Position numbers and translations under genes: made by a program. Of a stretch of 56,815 nucleotides of DNA, positions 43,775 through 54,934 are shown piece by piece (within the stretch, counting starts at the first letter, position 1; the number at the start of each line of letters is the position of its first letter). The notes under the pieces were generated by a model that was given only the letters and a program-made list of their open reading frames with translations, was not told the DNA's origin and did not search any database. This DNA comes from Bacteroidales bacterium (GTDB lineage Bacteria; Bacteroidota; Bacteroidia; Bacteroidales; F082), in the NCBI GenBank assembly GCA_018400955.1, contig JAGYLH010000007.1:1-56815 (forward strand), read 5' to 3'.

Positions 43775-45160
43775 CTAATTCCTGCCACGGCCGCCACCAC
43801 GCCTTCCTTCGGGAGGCCTCTGAGCGCCGTCATTTCCGCTGCTTCGCTCCCTCACCTTTCTTTCAGGTGTTTCGGTCGGTTTTTGTGTTTCCATCTTCAT
43901 CTTATGCGCTTCAAGGATTTCCTTCGAAAGCAAGGCCATTCTGAAGTTTTCGGGTTCTTCGGGCGGGATCAGCCTCACCTTATCGCCTGTTTCCAAACCG
44001 GCATGTACAATTATTTCATTGTCGTTGGACCTGCCGGGAATGATTTGCTGGCGACGGTTGCCTGTATAGACGAAAGTGATGGTATCAAGCGAATGAACGG
44101 CTTCGAGCGGTACGAATAAAACGCTGTCAATTACTTCTGTAATAATGATGTTCTTGGTTGTCATGGCAGGGCGCAAAACCGAGTCGTATTCATTTACTTC
44201 TATTTTCACTTCGAATACTTTGGCGCTCGAATTGCGCATTTGTTCGCCAATATTGGCCACTTCAATTACCTCGCCCGTAAATTTCTTATCGGGGAAAGCA
44301 TCCACGCCAATTTCAGCATCTTGTCCCACCTTTACTTTTGAAATGTCAATTTCATTCACAAAGGTTTTTGTAATCATCTCGGTTAGGTTTGGCAGGGTAG
44401 CCACTACATTTTCCCAGGTACTTATTTGGGAGCCTATGCCGCGTTTTCTGCCGTCCCAGTCGCGCTGATAAACCACCATACCCGATTTGGGGGCTTTGAT
44501 AATAAACTGACTGGCGAGTTGTTGTAGGTCATCATATTTGTTTTGTGCCTTGCGCAGCGAAGTACTCACTTCCGACATATTGGCAACCGCTTTTTCATAC
44601 TGAAGGGAATAGTTCCTTTCGGCCTGGTCGTATGCCCTTTGTGCACGGTCGAGTTCAATTTGTGCCTGCCGCTGGGTTGCCGGTGGTTCATAAATGGATT
44701 GATCTACTGTTATTTGTGCTTCTTCCATGGCATAATGCAGGTTGACCAGGTCGTTGCGCGCGGCACGCAAGGTCATGGTGGTATCGAGCTGTGTTTTGGT
44801 AAAATTATTTTGTAATTGTTCCAGCTCCAGTTCCTGATCCTTAAATTTATTGGTGAGTTCGGTGCGGTCGAGTGTGGCCACATAATTGCCCGAATCCACG
44901 ATTGTCCCGTCGGGGATGATATCGTCAATGCGGAGCTGCCATATGCGTGCTTCGCGCAAACTGGTGGGGGAGGGCCCAAATATTTTTTCTGAGCTGCGTG
45001 CTTCAAGTTCGCCTGTGGTGGTAACGCTGATGACAAAACTGCCAAAATTTACCGGAACTTCCATAATCGTGCCAGTGGAAGCGGCAGGCTTGGTGAAGTA
45101 CCATGTGGCGGCAATTAGAACAATCAATATGCCGATAAACCAATAAGTGCCTTTTTTCAT
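43775..45160 (-). CDS. periplasmic adaptor (MacA/HlyD family) with Arg/Gly-rich tail
   Basis: 461 residues with an N-terminal membrane anchor (YWFIGILIVLIAATWYF). A lipoyl/barrel-sandwich domain is split around a coiled-coil hairpin (about 100-220), followed by beta-barrel and membrane-proximal domains (EIDISKVKVGQDAEIGVDAF). The last 40 residues are low-complexity and basic, with runs of RR, GGGRGRN and Pro/Glu, and are not part of the MacA fold. It bridges the inner-membrane permease and TolC. Confidence 0.9.
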   Translation of the reverse strand: MKKGTYWFIGILIVLIAATWYFTKPAASTGTIMEVPVNFGSFVISVTTTGELEARSSEKIFGPSPTSLREARIWQLRIDDIIPDGTIVDSGNYVATLDRTELTNKFKDQELELEQLQNNFTKTQLDTTMTLRAARNDLVNLHYAMEEAQITVDQSIYEPPATQRQAQIELDRAQRAYDQAERNYSLQYEKAVANMSEVSTSLRKAQNKYDDLQQLASQFIIKAPKSGMVVYQRDWDGRKRGIGSQISTWENVVATLPNLTEMITKTFVNEIDISKVKVGQDAEIGVDAFPDKKFTGEVIEVANIGEQMRNSSAKVFEVKIEVNEYDSVLRPAMTTKNIIITEVIDSVLFVPLEAVHSLDTITFVYTGNRRQQIIPGRSNDNEIIVHAGLETGDKVRLIPPEEPENFRMALLSKEILEAHKMKMETQKPTETPERKVRERSSGNDGAQRPPEGRRGGGRGRN

Positions 45161-45190
45161 GATGAATTGGTTTTTGAAATAAACTACTCT

Positions 45191-46159
45191 TTATAAAAGC
45201 TTTGCAATAATATCGCTGATGCCGATGCCTTCGGCTTCGGCCGTATAGTTGCGCACCACCCTGTGACGCAATATGGGAAGGGCAACAGCGCGCACATCTT
45301 CAATGTCGGGTGAATATTTTCCATGCAAAATAGCATGGCATTTTGCCCCAATAATCAGGTATTGCGAAGCACGAGGGCCTGCACCCCAATTGATGTATTT
45401 ATCGGCCCAATCGTGCGCAAGTTTTGTTTTGGGCCTTGTTTTCGAAACCAGGTTTACGGCGTATTCATAAACATTATCCGGAACGGGCACTTTGCGCACA
45501 AGTTGCTGGTAGAAAATAATTTCCTCACCGCTAACCACTTCTTTTAATGTTGTGTCCAGGCCTGCCGTTGTGTTTTTCACAACCATAATTTCCTGTTCAA
45601 AGCTGGGATAATCAAGCCACAGGTTGAACATAAACCTGTCCAACTGTGCCTCGGGCAGGGGATAGGTGCCTTCTTGTTCGATAGGGTTTTGGGTGGCCAG
45701 TACAAAGAATGGCTCTTGCAGCAGGTGCGTATGTCCGGCTACCGTAATGGCTTTTTCCTGCATGGCTTCCAGCAAGGCAGCCTGTGTTTTAGGGGGCGTA
45801 CGGTTGATTTCATCGGCCAGGATGATGTTGGCAAAAACGGGGCCTTTGATAAACTTGAATTTTCGGCTTTCGTCTAAAATTTCGGTACCTATGATATCGC
45901 TCGGCATCAAATCGGGGGTGAATTGAATGCGGCTGTATGTCAGTCCAAGAACCTTCCCTATCGTATTCACAAGCAATGTTTTGGCCAATCCGGGCACACC
46001 CACCAACAAAACATGGCCTTTACTTAGTATCGAAATCAGTGTATTGTTAACAATATCATCTTGCCCGACGATTACTTTGGCAATTTCAGTTTTGAGAGCT
46101 TTGTGCTTCTCAACCAGCGCATCAACAGCTTCAACGTCGGATTTATATGTCTGCATCAT
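45191..46159 (-). CDS. MoxR-family AAA ATPase
   Basis: 322 residues. Walker A GVPGLAKT (about 53-60), Walker B ILADEINRTPPKTQAALLEAMQE, sensor regions in FVLATQNPIEQEGTYPLPEAQLDRF (split). MoxR ATPases act as chaperones that assemble protein complexes, often with von Willebrand factor A partners and a DUF58 protein. None of these partners is next to it here; instead it lies between the SurA-like chaperones and the exporter genes, 13 bp after the former. Confidence 0.92.
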   Translation of the reverse strand: MMQTYKSDVEAVDALVEKHKALKTEIAKVIVGQDDIVNNTLISILSKGHVLLVGVPGLAKTLLVNTIGKVLGLTYSRIQFTPDLMPSDIIGTEILDESRKFKFIKGPVFANIILADEINRTPPKTQAALLEAMQEKAITVAGHTHLLQEPFFVLATQNPIEQEGTYPLPEAQLDRFMFNLWLDYPSFEQEIMVVKNTTAGLDTTLKEVVSGEEIIFYQQLVRKVPVPDNVYEYAVNLVSKTRPKTKLAHDWADKYINWGAGPRASQYLIIGAKCHAILHGKYSPDIEDVRAVALPILRHRVVRNYTAEAEGIGISDIIAKLL

Positions 46160-46172
46160 AATTGTGTCTTAC

Positions 46173-47540
46173 TTAAAGTTCTTTTTTCCAATTGAATTGG
46201 AAGTTACAGCCGGCAAATTCTTCAATGATATTGATGAATGCCGTCTTTGATTTGTTTTGAATCCATTTATCCACAGCCTCCTGGCGTTTCTTCCCCGACG
46301 CCCAACCCTGAATGCGGCTATAATCTTCCTTCAGGTTGGCAATATGTGGTTCGGTTTTATGCTTCAGCATTAACAACCTGAAAGCATCTTTACCATCTTC
46401 CATTTTCATGGGAACGGCATTGCTAAGCTCCTCCACCTTTAGCCTGTCAATCACAAATGAAACTTGAGGATCAAGTTGTTCCGCTTCAAAACGGAAACTT
46501 CCGGTGTAAGGGTTCAGGAGCATTCCGCCGTCAGTTTTCTTTTCTTCATCGGAGAATTTGCGCACAGCTTCTTCAAAGGTAATTTCGCCATCCCTGATAA
46601 GGCTTGCAATTGAATCCAGCTCAAGGCGGGCAGCCTCCAACGATTCGGGCGAAGCTTTGGCAGCCAGCAAAATATGTCGGACATTTACGTACTCACCGCG
46701 CCGCTCTATAAGTTGAATAATATGAAAACCTGCTTCTGTTTCAACAATTTCTGATACTTCCCCATCCTTCAACCTGAAGGCAACGGCCTCAAATTCAGGG
46801 TATAATTCCCCGCGACCATACAAGCCTAGTTCGCCTCCTTTGCGGGCCGAACCGGGGTCTTCCGAGTAAAGAATGGCCAGGGTAGAAAAGCGTTCACCTT
46901 CCAAAATGCGTTTGCGAAATCCGTGAAGACGTTCGCGCACAGCCAGTTTCTCATCTATGGTAATGGGTGGTTTTTTGATAATATGGGCAATCTCATATTC
47001 TGTATTTACCATGGGTATGCTGTCCTTGGGAATGGAGCGGAAAAAGGCCTTTATTTCGGAAGGGGTTACCTGTACTTTCATCATGATTTCGTTTTGCACC
47101 TGTTCCACAAGCATTTGATCTTCAACAAGACGACGCAATTCATCCTTGATTTCATTGATGGATTTGTTGTAGTATTGTTCCAATTTTTCCTGTGAGCCCA
47201 ATTCGCTGATAAAGTAGCGCAAGCGGCGTTCCATCTCCATTTCAACCTGCACCGAGGTTACGGTAACGCTATCCACTTCGGCCTGGTTGAGCATCAATTT
47301 CTGAAACAGCAGGTCTTCGAGAATCTGACAGCGAATTTCATCAGCCGTACCGCTAATACCACGCTGCAAGCGGTATTGGATATATTGGTTTTCAACATCA
47401 GATTGCAGGATAATGTTTCGCCCAACAACAGCCACTACCTGGTCAACTACCATGGGTTCCTGGGCCTGAGATGCTGGTGCAATAAGCAGTAAGCTGATAA
47501 ACAGCAGCGTATGGGTGAAAAGTTTGGGATGAAACGTCAT
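46173..47540 (-). CDS. SurA-like periplasmic peptidyl-prolyl isomerase
   Basis: 455 residues with a signal peptide (LLFISLLLIAPASQAQ region). It has a SurA-type N-terminal chaperone domain (VVAVVGRNIILQSDVENQYI) and two parvulin domains: the first from YEIAHIIKKPP to AGFHIIQLIERR and the second from VNVRHILLAAKA. This is the closest of the three to E. coli SurA, which escorts outer-membrane proteins. It is the third SurA-like gene in the operon. Confidence 0.9.
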   Translation of the reverse strand: MTFHPKLFTHTLLFISLLLIAPASQAQEPMVVDQVVAVVGRNIILQSDVENQYIQYRLQRGISGTADEIRCQILEDLLFQKLMLNQAEVDSVTVTSVQVEMEMERRLRYFISELGSQEKLEQYYNKSINEIKDELRRLVEDQMLVEQVQNEIMMKVQVTPSEIKAFFRSIPKDSIPMVNTEYEIAHIIKKPPITIDEKLAVRERLHGFRKRILEGERFSTLAILYSEDPGSARKGGELGLYGRGELYPEFEAVAFRLKDGEVSEIVETEAGFHIIQLIERRGEYVNVRHILLAAKASPESLEAARLELDSIASLIRDGEITFEEAVRKFSDEEKKTDGGMLLNPYTGSFRFEAEQLDPQVSFVIDRLKVEELSNAVPMKMEDGKDAFRLLMLKHKTEPHIANLKEDYSRIQGWASGKKRQEAVDKWIQNKSKTAFINIIEEFAGCNFQFNWKKEL

Positions 47541-47574
47541 TGTATTCGGGTCTAAAATTTATATGATTTGCATT

Positions 47575-48420
47575 TTAATAGATTTCATAAACATGCTCGC
47601 GTGTGGCCTGTTCTATGAGGTTGTTTTTCATTTCGTTGATAAGCACCCTCTTGCGTTTGTTTAAGATGATATTCTTTATGTTGTTGCGCACCAATTGCAA
47701 AGGCGAAAGGCTTTCGCTGACCATAAAGTCGCGAATGAGCAAGAGGTAGGTTACCGGATCATCTTCAATTTCTATAAAGGAGTTTGTTTTCAGAAACAAT
47801 TCCTGGTTATAGGTTTCAATCGGGATAAGGTTCAGAAGCTGGTCAAAACGGAGCCATGTTTCGTCGTTGAGGTGATAATTAATGGCGTATTGCCTGGCGT
47901 AAATATCAAGTGAATCAAGCAGCAAGGTGTCGGGATTGGTCATCAGGTCCCTGAACATTGAAATTTCATCAGCCTGATAAGGTAAACCCACATAAATGGC
48001 GCGTACTATATTGTGCTTCAAGCTGAAGTTGAGGATATTTTCTAAATAATACCGTTCAATCTCGGCTTCTTCCACCACGGTATCCAGATTCTGTTTAATC
48101 AGTTCAGATTCGTAAGCAAAAACAATTAATGAGTTGCGGTAATCTTCAAGTTCTTTGTTGAAATCCAATTGTTTAGGTGTTAAATTGCGTTCAGCCTGAT
48201 GAATCAGTAAACGGTTCTTAATCCAGTTATCGATAAAGTTTTTGGTCAACAACAGGCTATCTCTCGCAGGTGTACCGGACGGAATCACATCAATCAAATC
48301 GCTTTCATAAAGATAATTCCCGTAGGCTTTGGCCAATACAGCACCCTTGTCGCTTACCGCTGTAGGTTCGCAACTGCTTATCAATGCTATTAGGATAAAC
48401 AACGGGAATAATCTTTTCAC
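47575..48420 (-). CDS. SurA_N-like lipoprotein without parvulin domain
   Basis: 281 residues, lipoprotein signal ending LISSC. The segment VLAKAYGNYLYESDLIDVIP and KNFIDNWIKNRLLIHQAERNLT is typical of the helical N-terminal domain of SurA/PpiD chaperones. The parvulin signature (HILI, GYHII) is missing, so it cannot be an isomerase. It starts 3 bases after the stop of the 669-residue isomerase gene. The likely role is as a chaperone-only partner of its two neighbours at the outer membrane. Confidence 0.8.
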   Translation of the reverse strand: MKRLFPLFILIALISSCEPTAVSDKGAVLAKAYGNYLYESDLIDVIPSGTPARDSLLLTKNFIDNWIKNRLLIHQAERNLTPKQLDFNKELEDYRNSLIVFAYESELIKQNLDTVVEEAEIERYYLENILNFSLKHNIVRAIYVGLPYQADEISMFRDLMTNPDTLLLDSLDIYARQYAINYHLNDETWLRFDQLLNLIPIETYNQELFLKTNSFIEIEDDPVTYLLLIRDFMVSESLSPLQLVRNNIKNIILNKRKRVLINEMKNNLIEQATREHVYEIY

Positions 48421-48423
48421 CTT

Positions 48424-50430
48424 TTACTTTTTGGTTTTCACTTTATCAAAAACCTTTTGGTTTACTTTAACCGGGTATTTAGCACGCAATTCTTCCATCC
48501 ATTGTTTTTCGAGGTGGTTTTGGTAATCCGAAGTAATTAAACCCCTGGCCTCATTCAAAGCTTTTGGCTGAACAGCAAGCACTTCCCTGACGCGAACAAA
48601 TACACTAAAGCGGTCCACATCTGACTTAAACGGCCCGTAAAGACCAGGTTTCCAGTCGGCCATATCCACAAATTTGTTATCGCCTTCCTCAAATTTTCCG
48701 GGTTGAATCCTTACTGCACGCAAGCTGTCAGCAGCAAATGCATCCCTGATTTCGAAATCATCATCATATTTTTTGATGATCTTGCTTGCTTTTTCCAATT
48801 CCCTTTCATCAGTGATGGTGTAAATGGTAGTGTTTAAACGCTTGGCCCACATATAATTGTTTTCATTTTGGGCATGGAATGCTTTCAAACCTGTGGTATC
48901 TTTCACCGCTTTGGACCAGACTTTTTGATCCATCAGGTCGAACAACAAAATACCATCGCGGTATTCTTTCATAAGCATGGCAAAATCGGGATGTTTTTGC
49001 TCCAGCATACTGTCTTCGTATTTGATAGCACTTTCATTAACAAAATCATTATAAAGCATATAGGCATAATTCTCAGCTTTCATACCCTGCTGGATTTTTT
49101 GCCTTTCCTGTATATAGTCTGCAAAATTGACTTGCGTAAAATCTTGTTTTCCAAACCTGAAAAGTGGTGCTTTTGCAGATTCGAATTTACCGGCATCAAA
49201 CTGGGCCATTGGCAGGGTGGAATCAATCTGTGCAATAAATTCATGCAGGTTTTTGTCGAACTGCTTGAAGTTGGCCTCTTTTTTTATTTGTTTGATTACG
49301 GCCTCTTCGCTCTTTTGCGCACGGGCGTCGCGGTTCAGGCGGTCGCTTAAATTTTTCTTTTCTGCTTCAAAGTCATTCGGCTGGCTTAGCCCAATCAGTT
49401 TGATGATATGGAACCCGTACATTGTTTTGATGGGTTGGCTGACTTCTTCGGGTTCAAGTGTTTTGATGGTTTCAACAAATTCTGGCACAATGCGGTTGAC
49501 AGTGAATTTGTTAAGCAAACCATTGTTTGCTGCCGATCCCCTGTCTTCGGAGTATTGTTTGGCTGCATCTTCGAAGGACATGCCTTCCTGAATTTTTTGA
49601 TAAATATTGTTTATCTTATCTTGTTTTTCAGCAATCATCTCCTCCGTGGCATCGGGTGGAACGGCGGCATAAATATGTGCAGCTTCTATTATTCCCATGG
49701 CAGGGCTCCTGTCGATCACCTTGATAATATGATAGCCGAATTCGGACCTAACGGGCATGGATACCTCACCGATTGGTGTATTGTAGGCACCATTTTCGAA
49801 AGGATATACCATATCAAAAACCGAGAAATATCCCAAATCACCTTTGTTGCCTGGTCTTGGGGGTTGTTGGTTGGGAATGGCATCGCGGTCGCGTGCCGAG
49901 GGGTCTTCGGAAGTCTCAGCAGCCACCGCACCAAAATCTTCACCACTCAGGATGCGATTGCGCAGTTTCATAATTTTGTTGTAGGCCTGGAGCGTATCGG
50001 CAGGGCTGGCATTTTTATCCAACATAATAAGGATATGGCTGGCCCTTACATCCTGCATTTTGCGCTCGTATGCTTCCTGCAGCAAGGCTTCGCTAACATT
50101 TTCATCGTTGAAATAAGGCTTGGCCAGTTGCTGGCGATACCCTTCCAACTCATTGATAAAACTTTGTGCGGTATCCATCTTCAGTGCTTCTGCCTCGATT
50201 ACTTTCAGCTTGAAGTTGATGTAAAGCTCAAGGTATTCTTCCAGCGATTTTTTGTCAAGCACTTCAACGTTTACATTGTTCTTGTTGTAAACATCCATAA
50301 ATTCTTTAACTGTAACATTTTCATTACCAATGTTAATCAGTACTTGCTTGTCCTGGCGACTTTGCGAATTGCCAGTAAAGGAAATTAAAAGAAGGCATGC
50401 AATTACAAAGAGGTTAATTGTAGTTTTCAT
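48424..50430 (-). CDS. periplasmic peptidyl-prolyl isomerase with two parvulin domains
   Basis: 668 residues from the ATG at 50430, which starts the signal peptide (INLFVIACLLLISFTGNSQ); an ATG 24 bases upstream is also possible. Two parvulin domains follow: VRASHILIMLDKNASP to FGYHIIKVID, and IEAAHIYAAVPPDA to YGFHIIKLIG. The C-terminal third is helical with unknown fold. It is likely a folding catalyst for outer-membrane proteins such as the TonB receptor and barrels of this genome. First of three tandem SurA-like genes. Confidence 0.9.
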   Translation of the reverse strand: MKTTINLFVIACLLLISFTGNSQSRQDKQVLINIGNENVTVKEFMDVYNKNNVNVEVLDKKSLEEYLELYINFKLKVIEAEALKMDTAQSFINELEGYRQQLAKPYFNDENVSEALLQEAYERKMQDVRASHILIMLDKNASPADTLQAYNKIMKLRNRILSGEDFGAVAAETSEDPSARDRDAIPNQQPPRPGNKGDLGYFSVFDMVYPFENGAYNTPIGEVSMPVRSEFGYHIIKVIDRSPAMGIIEAAHIYAAVPPDATEEMIAEKQDKINNIYQKIQEGMSFEDAAKQYSEDRGSAANNGLLNKFTVNRIVPEFVETIKTLEPEEVSQPIKTMYGFHIIKLIGLSQPNDFEAEKKNLSDRLNRDARAQKSEEAVIKQIKKEANFKQFDKNLHEFIAQIDSTLPMAQFDAGKFESAKAPLFRFGKQDFTQVNFADYIQERQKIQQGMKAENYAYMLYNDFVNESAIKYEDSMLEQKHPDFAMLMKEYRDGILLFDLMDQKVWSKAVKDTTGLKAFHAQNENNYMWAKRLNTTIYTITDERELEKASKIIKKYDDDFEIRDAFAADSLRAVRIQPGKFEEGDNKFVDMADWKPGLYGPFKSDVDRFSVFVRVREVLAVQPKALNEARGLITSDYQNHLEKQWMEELRAKYPVKVNQKVFDKVKTKK

Positions 50431-50498
50431 GGGTTTTAAAGATTGCTTCATCATGGTTTTTTAATATAGTTTAACGATAAAACGTTTCTATTATTGGA

Positions 50499-52276
<1,778 letters not shown>

Positions 52277-53434
52277 TCATTGAAAGTTCAGCGTGATTTC
52301 AACCACTTCAGGACGGTTGCCAATCCTGACTGGTGGCCCCCAGCTGCCAATGCCGCTCGACACATACACATGGGTGTTTTCAATCTTTTTATAGCCCCAG
52401 CTTACGGCAAACATGGCTTGTGTTATATAATTCAAGGGCCAAAGCTGGCCGTGGTGCGTATGACCGCAAAGAATCAAATCCACTCCATTTTCGACAGCTT
52501 CCGGGATTCCGGTCGGCTGGTGGTCTAGTAATATCAGGAAATGATCGTCCTGAATATCCGAATTGATTTCGGAAAGTGATTTACGATTGAGGCCGGCAAA
52601 GCGGTTGCTTTGAATGTCGTCGCGTCCGCCAATCATCACCTTGTCATAAAGCGTAATAATTGTGTCCCTCAACATTTTAATGCCATTTCCTTCAAGATAG
52701 GCCACGGCCTGTTCAGCACCACCGATATACTCATGATTTCCGGTTACGCCAAAAACACCCAGGGGCGCATTCAGTTGCTGTAAGGTTTTGCCTAAATTCT
52801 GCCTGATCACAGGAGCCAGGTCTTCGTCCACAATATCGCCCGAAAGTAGGATTACGTCAGCATTGAGCCCATTTATTCTGCTCACGATACGTTCAAGCCT
52901 GTTTTTGCCTACAATTGTGCCCAAGTGCACATCAGTAACGAGTGCTATTCGAATGTTTTCGCGCCCTGCATTTGCCATTGGAACGTCAATATTAACCCGA
53001 TGTGTACGTGGGTTCAAGGCATTGATGTGACCTGCCAGCACAATTAAAAAAACTGCCGCAGCCACACCAATGGTAAGCAAATAGGGTTTGCTGCCAATAA
53101 TGGTGCCCTGTAAGTGGTGCAAAAAAGGAAAAAGTTTGTCGGCCAGGCGCAACACATCGATAAACAAAACAGCCAAAAAGAGGTACAGCATAGCGGCAAG
53201 CCAGAATGAACCTGCCCAGGTGAACAAATCGCTTAGGTGCGAGAGGTAAACCTTTTCGAGTATCCTGCCGGCAAAAAATGATGCCGCCAATGCCCAGAAT
53301 CCAATAATATATAATTTGCGTATTACACTGCCGGGTTCAAATGTTTTGAGCCCCCGGCTAAAGATGTAATAATTTATTAGGGTGTGTATGGTAAGAACGA
53401 TACCAAAAAAAATAAGGAATTGCACAAGTCGCAT
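52277..53434 (-). CDS. membrane-anchored metallophosphoesterase (YkuE/YaeI-like)
   Basis: 385 residues. Four or five N-terminal membrane helices (to about residue 140) carry a calcineurin-like domain with the full motif set: LVTDVHLG, LLSGDIVDE, GVTGNHEYIGG, LLDHQP and LCGHTHHGQ. The phosphoesterase domain is likely to face the periplasm. YkuE/YaeI/LpxG relatives act on phospholipid- or lipid-A-like pyrophosphates; the substrate here is unknown. It is divergent from the MFS transporter gene. Confidence 0.9.
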   Translation of the reverse strand: MRLVQFLIFFGIVLTIHTLINYYIFSRGLKTFEPGSVIRKLYIIGFWALAASFFAGRILEKVYLSHLSDLFTWAGSFWLAAMLYLFLAVLFIDVLRLADKLFPFLHHLQGTIIGSKPYLLTIGVAAAVFLIVLAGHINALNPRTHRVNIDVPMANAGRENIRIALVTDVHLGTIVGKNRLERIVSRINGLNADVILLSGDIVDEDLAPVIRQNLGKTLQQLNAPLGVFGVTGNHEYIGGAEQAVAYLEGNGIKMLRDTIITLYDKVMIGGRDDIQSNRFAGLNRKSLSEINSDIQDDHFLILLDHQPTGIPEAVENGVDLILCGHTHHGQLWPLNYITQAMFAVSWGYKKIENTHVYVSSGIGSWGPPVRIGNRPEVVEITLNFQ

Positions 53435-53610
53435 GGATTAGATTTATAGATTACTTAAACCACAGTTGACCGATTTTGTTCGCGGCAACTTAAAGTATTT
53501 ACTCAATTTAAGATAATTGGCATTTTTTTGAGGCGGGTTGGAGTTTTTTTTAAATGAATTCAGGTGAAATGAGTTAACAAACCAACCAAAGCACGACGCA
53601 AAAAAGCCAT

Positions 53611-53618
53611 TAACTTTG
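53611..53618 (+). promoter_or_regulatory. -7 box TAACTTTG for the MFS transporter gene
   Basis: Exact TAnnTTTG, 20 bases before the ATG at 53639. Confidence 0.55.
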
Positions 53619-53638
53619 CCGGCAAAATTAACCAAAAG

Positions 53639-54934
53639 ATGAATGGCTTTGTACCCAACGAAAAACGAACTTTCAGGCTGCATACCGCTTATGCTGCCAT
53701 TGAGGGGGTTGTGCTGGGGATACTGGCCTTGAATGAATTCGTTTTTCTGAAAAGCCTGCATGGGAGCAATTACCAGATGGGTTTGCTTTTTCAGTTCAGT
53801 ATGGTGGTTTTCGTAGCTTTATTTTTCATGCATGAATGGCTGAAAAAGGTGCAAAACCGTGGTCGCTTGCTCAGGATTACGGCTTTGGTAACCCGCCTAC
53901 CTTTGTTGGGACTTATTTTTTTTCCTCGAACAGCCGAGTTTTATAGCAGCAGCAGCTTATACCACTATATCTTTCTCTCCATTTTTTTGATTTATTACCT
54001 TGGGGCACTGGTCATAAATCCCACCATTAATTATTTTCTGAAAATCAATTACCAGCACAAGAACTTCGGGAAGTATTACAGCTATTCAACCACAGTGAAC
54101 AAAATCATTATGATGGTTGTGACCTTTTTATATGGTTTATGGCTCGATCATGATTATTTTGTTTTTACATTTTCCTTGCCGCTTGCAGGTGCCCTGGGTA
54201 TTGTTTCGCTGTGGCTGCTCTCTATGATCCGTTTTCCCCTTTCGGAAAAATCTGAATCATCCAGCTTGCTTGATCTCACTAAAAAGTCCGTTACCGAAAT
54301 GCTGCTTATTCTCAGGCAGAACAAACCCTACCGAAATTATGAGATTGGGTTTATGTTTTACGGCATATCGTTTATGGTATCGGTAACAGTAATTGCCATT
54401 TATTTTTATGAAGGCCTGGACCTGAATTACAGCAGTGTGGCATTTTACCGTAATGCCTACAATTTGTTGGCAATTATTTTATTGCCCTTTTTTGGAAACC
54501 TGATAGGCAGCCTCGATCCCCGTAAGTTTTCTGTGATCACTTATGGTTCAATTGTATTGTATATCTTTTTTCTACTGAGCACCATATGGTTTCCTCAACA
54601 TGCTGATATTTATGGAATCAAGCTTTATTATGTGCTAATTTTGTATATTCTTTTCCATGGCATATTTGCATCCACCATGGTGTTGATGTGGAATATTGGC
54701 TCAGCTTATTTCTGCAAGCCCGAGGAGGCAGGCAGTTACCAATCTGTGCATTTGTTCCTCACGGGTTTCAGGGCACTGTTTGCGCCCACCATGGGTGTGT
54801 TTTTTTACGAGCAATTTGGACTGCTTGTAACTTTCTTGGTAGCCATTGTTTCCTTGCTAATCGCCATTGGCGTAAACGTACGTTCCTACCTCAATGAGCG
54901 AATCTCGAAGACGGCCCTTAAGCGCACTCTTTGA
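53639..54934 (+). CDS. MFS-type membrane transporter
   Basis: 431 residues with about twelve membrane helices. The N-terminus resembles the MFS members that begin with a short polar segment and AAIEGVVLGILALNEFVFLKS; the loop YQHKNFGKYYSYSTTVNKII has the charged cytoplasmic character of the family. No substrate can be inferred. The 3' end overlaps the convergent sirtuin gene by 17 bp, so the two stop codons lie inside each other's reading frames. Confidence 0.85.
   Translation: MNGFVPNEKRTFRLHTAYAAIEGVVLGILALNEFVFLKSLHGSNYQMGLLFQFSMVVFVALFFMHEWLKKVQNRGRLLRITALVTRLPLLGLIFFPRTAEFYSSSSLYHYIFLSIFLIYYLGALVINPTINYFLKINYQHKNFGKYYSYSTTVNKIIMMVVTFLYGLWLDHDYFVFTFSLPLAGALGIVSLWLLSMIRFPLSEKSESSSLLDLTKKSVTEMLLILRQNKPYRNYEIGFMFYGISFMVSVTVIAIYFYEGLDLNYSSVAFYRNAYNLLAIILLPFFGNLIGSLDPRKFSVITYGSIVLYIFFLLSTIWFPQHADIYGIKLYYVLILYILFHGIFASTMVLMWNIGSAYFCKPEEAGSYQSVHLFLTGFRALFAPTMGVFFYEQFGLLVTFLVAIVSLLIAIGVNVRSYLNERISKTALKRTL

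Noticed and set aside
49408-50388. 326-codon plus-strand frame
   Set aside because: Antisense shadow of the two-parvulin isomerase gene; Phe/His/Cys-rich composition and no family resemblance.
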